A DNA stretch of 64,000 bases from Purshia tridentata (Eukaryota; Streptophyta; Magnoliopsida; Rosales; Rosaceae): contig QANT01000956.1 of assembly GCA_003254885.1 (NCBI GenBank), positions 1 through 64,000 of the forward strand, read 5' to 3'. The translations under genes and the position numbers were made by a program. The notes below the pieces were generated by a model, which was not told the DNA's origin, did no database searches, and saw nothing but the letters and a program-made list of their open reading frames with translations. Below are positions 59,502 to 64,000 of the stretch, piece by piece (position 1 is the first letter of the stretch; every line of letters begins with the position of its first letter).

Positions 59502-62003
59502 TCAGGTACGAGGACGACGTTCATATGCCATGGTGTGGCTCAAGTGTCCACCCTCCAACAGCTGGTGCAAACTGCTAATCACTCGATAAAGATGTGAGGG
59601 ACGTTTGGTGGCCTCATTCTCGCCCAATTCCACAATCGAACGAGTAACGTTCAGCATCCGATTAGCAAGTTCCTACAAAATTTTTAAAAATAAATATAAG
59701 TTATCATGCCAAATGCTATGCCAAACCCGAGACTTAAAATGGAAATAAATACCGTGCTAAATCCGGGTTCCAATGATGATTGGGGGTCAAATGCGCTCCT
59801 ATACAGCGGGTTTTGAATATGCGGATGAGATACCACCTTGAACCACTCAATGTACCCATCGACAGTGTCCGTAGGAGCCCTCACTGGTACACTTCGACTA
59901 CCCTCAGACAATAAGTGATCCCTCCAATTACTCCATGTCCTATCGAAAAGTAAGTGATCCCTCCAAGTACTCCATGTCCTATCTAAGTAAGGGTAGTATG
60001 GGTTGTAAGATTGCGCATAGGCACCCCGTCGTCCATGCTGAGGAGCACATGGTGCCGGAGGAATTATTTGCACCCGTCCAAATTGCCTCAACACCCTCTC
60101 AGGATAATATGGCTCCACAACTTCAAAACACTTGATTAGTCCAGTGTAGAATGCTATCTCTGGAAAGGGGTGCTCCTCTCTATGGGTTTTGTAGGGCTCC
60201 CATATAACCTATAAAAAAAACACACAAACCAATTAAAAACCAAAACAGTAAATCAAGTCAAGTCAAGTAATAGGGCAGCCTTTAATCACTGAAGCAATTT
60301 AATCATCAAGTTAATTTATAAAAATAACACAATTTTCATGGTAAATGTATATACCTGATCAGCCTTTAAATCATCAAGTCTCTGTCTCAGTTTCTGGACG
60401 TCCTCTGATGAAGTCCCACCATCTCTGCTCGGGGTCCATTGGTACGCACGAGGCTTATCATCTCAATAATTTGGGTCATATCGAGGATGGGTAACATAAT
60501 GCATGTGCTCGTATACCCATGCCTCTAACAAGGTCTGATAACCACTAATTTGCCCCACCTTAGACCTAGAGGACATACCTAGCTGCCGATACATATGTGC
60601 TAATGCCCCTACACCTCATGCATAATGTCTAATGGTGTCAAGTTCAGTTAACAACCTTAGATATTGAACTTGCACCCTTGTTCCGGTCTTATCAATAAAA
60701 AAGGTACATCCCAACAAAAACAAAATGTAAGCCCTAGCAGCATACCTCACTAACTCTATATCATCTGCATCAGTCACTCCACTAAATTTGGACCGTAACC
60801 ATTCTAGATGTACGAATTCACCAGGATAGCTATCCAACTCTGAACTAGCATCTGCCTCACTAACCCCTAAGTAAGTCCTCAACAGCAAAACTGCGGAAAT
60901 ATCATCACCTGGGGGTGTAGAAATGGGTAGCCCTTCGACCGGAATCCCCAAAATATTTGACACATCATCTAGTGTGATGGTCATCTCACCAAAAGGCATA
61001 TGGAAAGTATTGGTCTCGGGCTGCCACCTCTTAACAAAGGCAGAGACCACCACCTTATTAACCATACGATAAGAGCACGACACCAATGACTAATAGCTAT
61101 CCAACTCTGAACTAGCATCTGCCTCACAAACCCCTAAGTAAGTCTTCAACAACAAAACTGCGGAAATATCATCACCTGGGGGTGTAGAAATGGGTAGCCC
61201 TTCGACCGGAATTCCCAAAATATTTGACACATCATCTAGTGTGATGGTCATCTCACCAAAAGGCATATGGAAAGTATTGGTCTCAGGCTGCCACCTCTCA
61301 ACAAAGGCAGAGACCACCACCTTATTAACCATACGATAAGAGCACGACACCAACGACTCCAGACCAAATTGTCTAACATACCCTTTAACAAGGTTATTAT
61401 CATTCCTACCCCACAAGCCCCACGAACAAAGCGTTCTGGTTTTGGACATGCATCTCAGCAGCTCTCGTTCCTATTCACAAAAACAATGAAGGATATTAAT
61501 ATGGTTTGTATAGTAATAACATTGACACACGCAGTTAGCAACAATATTAATTTACATATAGTTTTAATATTTTATCCTCAAATATGGTATGTAACTTAAA
61601 ATACCTCATTATTCCATATGGTTGCAGCAATGTGGCTCTTAAAACTTTTAAGTAATGATATATCGGTAGGACCTCCAGGAAAAGGAGCATCCAAATCAGT
61701 GCCACTGTCTTCTACAACACCCGGCTTGGCTACAGTAACCTCAGCCGCATTTTTAGTGACATTCTCGTCTGGTTGGACCGTCTCATTCTCATTTGACTGC
61801 CCCGATACATCCTCATTTGCCTCTGGATGGACATCTTCCACCACTTCTGGATTAGCTGTTTTACGTAATTTCATTCGCCTCGCAAAAGCTGTAGGACGTT
61901 TTCGTCGATCCTTAAGTGTAGATGGTCTACTTGTAGATGGTCCACTTCCAGCAGCACCACCTTTATCAGGTCTACGACAAGTGGTTACGACTCTCTTTCT
62001 CAT
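59502..62003 (-). pseudogene. Plant mobile domain (MAIN-like) gene carried by the MULE, decayed
   Basis: Plant mobile domain (PMD) proteins include MAIN, MAIL1 and the long form of phosphatase PP7; PMDs also occur in Gypsy and Mutator elements. Pieces on the minus strand: 62003-61605 (MRKRVVTTCRRPDKGG, basic then acidic linker, ending TIWNNE), 61470-60355 (PMD core: SWGLWGRNDNN, AFVERWQPETNTFHMPFGEM, DDVSNILGIPVEGLP, then ALAHMYRQLG and YQTLLEAWVYEHM), 60208-59753 (YYPERVLRQFGRVQ) and 59672-59502 (ELANRMLNVTRSIVELGE, stop at 59502). The order matches PMD proteins. The core holds an in-frame 267-bp tandem duplication with a stop at its junction and further stops downstream (HYA then TGA, DPNY then TGA), so it is a pseudogene. 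It is convergent with the transposase gene. Confidence 0.85.
60826..61360 (-). repeat. 267-bp tandem duplication within the PMD core
   Basis: CTCTGAACTAGCATCTGCCT recurs 267 bp apart (near 60839 and 61106). The unit encodes the block from SLVSCSYRMVNK to SELDSY and its length is a multiple of three. The copies differ at only a few positions, so the event is recent compared with the decay of the rest. Confidence 0.9.
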
Positions 62004-62125
62004 ACCTACATTCAAAAACAAAACAATATAACTGAGAATTGTATGCAACAGAATATAGGATGCATTCGGAAGATGTCCACCAAATAAAGGTACATAGTTC
62101 GGGAGATGATCACCGAATAAAGTTG

Positions 62126-62541
62126 TACATTTTATCAGACAACTACTGAATTGTATTCAAAATTTCAGAATTTTTTTGGCGAATGAATTTATGAACAAAT
62201 CCTGTAAAATGAACATTCGAAGACTTTTGCTAAATAATTTAGATCTATTCGACAACATACTGCTAAATAATTTCAAATAATTCAAAAAACCACAACCAAA
62301 TGGAAGAATGAAAACCCATAACGGAAAATCCTAACATTTTAACAGCCAACTACAGAAATTTTATTCAACATTTCAGAAATTTGTTGGCGAATGAATTTCT
62401 GAACAAATCCCCTAAGATGAACATCCGAAGATTGTTGCTAAATAATTTAGATCCATTCAACAACATGCTTCTAAATAATTGCACATAATTCAGAACACCA
62501 GAACCAAATGGAAGAATGAAAACCCAGAACACAAAACCTTA
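62126..62541. repeat. ~208-bp tandem duplication near the right end of the MULE
   Basis: AACCAAATGGAAGAATGAAA occurs at 62294 and 62502, and GGCGAATGAATTT-TGAACAAATC also recurs about 208 bp apart. Identity is roughly 80-85% by eye. Confidence 0.85.
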
Positions 62542-63086
62542 AACCCACGTTCAAATCTCTTTCTACAACATCTAAAATATCAAATCGCCAATGAACTCAC
62601 CTTAGTTTCGACGGAATATGAGACAGAGATGGTTATGGGTGATGGTGACGCCGGTGCAGGGGCAGGCAGTGGCAGGCAGTGGCTACTGTTGGTGACGCCA
62701 GTGCAGAAGGCAGTGGACGTTGCGGCTACTGAAGATGGAGATGGAGGGGATGAGTGAGTGAGAGACGGCACCGCTAACACAATCGGTGGAGTAGGAAGGT
62801 CAGCAACGACGAAGCCGGCGGAGGAGAGAAGTCAGCAATGACGAAGCCGGCGGAGGAGAAAGGTCACCAACGACGGAGGCAGCAACGGAGGAAGCTTCGA
62901 TGGTGTGGGATGCGGTTTGGGAAAGTTTGTGGTGGGGTAGGTTAGGGTGGGATGAGATCAGAACTTTTGGGTGGGTTTACTGAGTAAAGCTAGATGTTTT
63001 ATTAGATAGGGGTATTTGTGTAATCATGGGGTGGTTAACTCAGCAAATCTTGTGGAGTTTAAATTTACAGGTGGTTAACTCAGCAA
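62542..63086. other. Right subterminal region of the MULE
   Basis: Contains short GC-rich repeats (GACGAAGCCGGCGGAGGAGA twice near 62808-62862) and GTGGTTAACTCAGCAA at 63031 and 63071. Probably promoter and leader of the mobile-domain gene. No further gene. Confidence 0.55.
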
Positions 63087-63131
63087 GGGTGGTCAACATA
63101 GCAGTTTAGGGTGGTCGGTATAGCCTAGGCC
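63087..63131 (-). repeat. Right terminal inverted repeat of the MULE
   Basis: Reads on the minus strand GGCCTAGGCTATACCGACCA; partner of 54008-54053. Confidence 0.85.
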
Positions 63132-63548
63132 TTTTGTCTATGAACTGACTTTTATAATAAAACTTACTAGCTAGACTGGCCAGGCCCATAAGTCATGTGA
63201 AGCCCAACCTTAATCGCTTGCCATATCCAGTGTCGCACTCCAAGTTTTATCCGGCACTGGACTATGTCGTTCCCTAGCATTCACAACGAGGAAATAGCAC
63301 CTCCTACCACCACCAATCCCTCAACATCAAACATTGTACCTCTTCGATCTATCGCTTCCACCCTTGCCAGAACCGCCTACTTTGTTCATGAAAATAAATT
63401 TTTTCGCTTGTTATTGTTGATTCTACTGAATTGTTTTATCATCATAAAAGGAATACAAAGTTAAATGGGCAAAGTAATTTTCTGGGTGGTTGTTGATTGT
63501 TGTTCTATATATCTGGGCAGGGATTAAACAAGAGCTTGGATCCCCAAA
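63132..63548. other. Spacer
   Basis: No gene recognised; a 66-codon frame at 63264 has no family resemblance. Confidence 0.4.
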
Positions 63549-63722
63549 ATGGAAACGAGTACTAGAAAACCTCATGTTGTTATGAGATTTGCCAAGCTCT
63601 TGCATTCGAGAGGCTTCCATATCACTTTTGTCCACACACAGTTCAATTACAACTGTTTAATCCGATCGAATGGCCCTGATTCTGTAAAGGGCTTGCCTGA
63701 TTTCAATTTTTTTATTATTTAA
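63549..63722 (+). pseudogene. N-terminal fragment of a UGT85-like UDP-glycosyltransferase
   Basis: Encodes METSTRKPHVVMRFAKLLHS, then RGFHITFVHTQFNYN and GPDSVKGLPDF, the N-terminal acceptor-side signature of UGT85A-type glucosyltransferases. Intact members have about 15-18 residues (a PFPAQGHVNPM-type block) between KPHVV and the AKLLHSRGFHITFV block; these are absent here. The frame stops after 57 codons, with no PSPG box in the window. A remnant, not a working gene. Confidence 0.8.
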
Positions 63723-64000
63723 AATATTATATTTTATTTTTTTACATGTGGCAACTCATATATGGTCTAAGTGACGAAATGACCAATATGCTTTGTCACG
63801 TCATCATAATTGATAGAGGTTATGACAGAATTGAGCTGAAAGGGCATATTAGAACACGGGTGCTACAATCAGAGGATAAATTGAAACAATTAAAACTATA
63901 TAGGGCACATTAAGAATTCGAAATAGGGACAAAACTATAAGCCTAACAAAAATAACCCTTATTTGTAAGACCTCATGGATTGAACTTACATGTCGTGATG
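63723..64000. other. Terminal spacer
   Basis: AT-rich, no gene or repeat I can assign. Confidence 0.4.

Larger units (their letters stand above)
54008..63131. mobile_element. Composite Mutator-like DNA transposon carrying transposase-OTU and plant-mobile-domain genes
   Basis: A 9.1-kb unit. Its left end reads GGCCCAGGCTATACCGACCA and its right end, on the reverse strand, GGCCTAGGCTATACCGACCA. The match continues imperfectly for about 45 bp (both have a GTTGACCACC block). Inside are a MULE transposase gene (+, 54313-57703), a tandem-repeat block (58005-58995) and a plant-mobile-domain gene (-, 59502-62003). Both genes lie inside one pair of ends, so the second is cargo of the same element. 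I found no clear 9-bp target-site duplication. The coding parts are broken, so it is probably immobile. Confidence 0.85.

Noticed and set aside
53999-63140. Target-site duplication of the MULE
   Set aside because: The nine bases outside each end (CCACAATAA and TTTTGTCTA) do not match, and shifting the boundary gives only a partial match; left open.

Overview
The window is nuclear DNA of a eudicot plant: AT-rich intergenic DNA, genes with many short GT-AG introns, plant-only families (a BSL phosphatase, the homeobox gene NDX, PLS-class PPR, class III peroxidase) and plant transposons. A woody rosid such as a Rosaceae species is my guess, but nothing here proves it. Three N positions (about 19665, 46702 and 55066) show it is draft assembly.

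Layout. 1-256: remnant of a small LTR-type element with an initiator-tRNA-Met primer site. 562-3792 (+): Tas-type aldo/keto reductase, 11 exons. 5558-13823 (+): BSL1, a Kelch plus PP1-like phosphatase of brassinosteroid signalling, 21 exons, with two GC-AG introns. 14373-14786 (-): SOSS-B-like OB-fold protein. 15.5-22.2 kb: no convincing protein gene; it is bounded by two homologous inverted 5'-exon-like segments and holds odd GC-rich degenerate repeats, a (GA)n tract and a 106-bp hairpin. 22800-29184 (-): NDX, 17 coding exons. 31610-33601 (-): intronless PPR protein of the E/E+ class. 33.8-34.35 kb: broken fragment of an unrecognised gene. 35256-36902 (+): SLOW WALKER1/UTP15. 37792-45989 (-): cohesin subunit SCC3, 21 exons. 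47097-49885 (-): NPL4-like protein. 50830-52179 (-): class III peroxidase.

54008-63131 is one composite Mutator-like DNA transposon with matching terminal inverted repeats. It carries a transposase fused to SWIM and OTU-protease domains on the + strand, eight copies of a ~124-bp tandem repeat in the middle, and a decayed plant-mobile-domain (MAIN-like) gene on the - strand. Beyond it lies a small UDP-glycosyltransferase fragment.

The host genes do not form a pathway. They do form two blocks of remembered conserved order: BSL1 with NDX (Arabidopsis At4g03080/At4g03090) and SWA1-SCC3-NPL4-like (At2g47990/47980/47970). Exon borders were placed by eye from reading-frame continuity, splice consensus and remembered family sequences; no search was run. 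The most interesting structures are the composite Mutator-like element, the inverted exon pair around 15.5-22.2 kb, the GC-AG introns of BSL1 and the decayed tandem copy of SCC3 exon 7.
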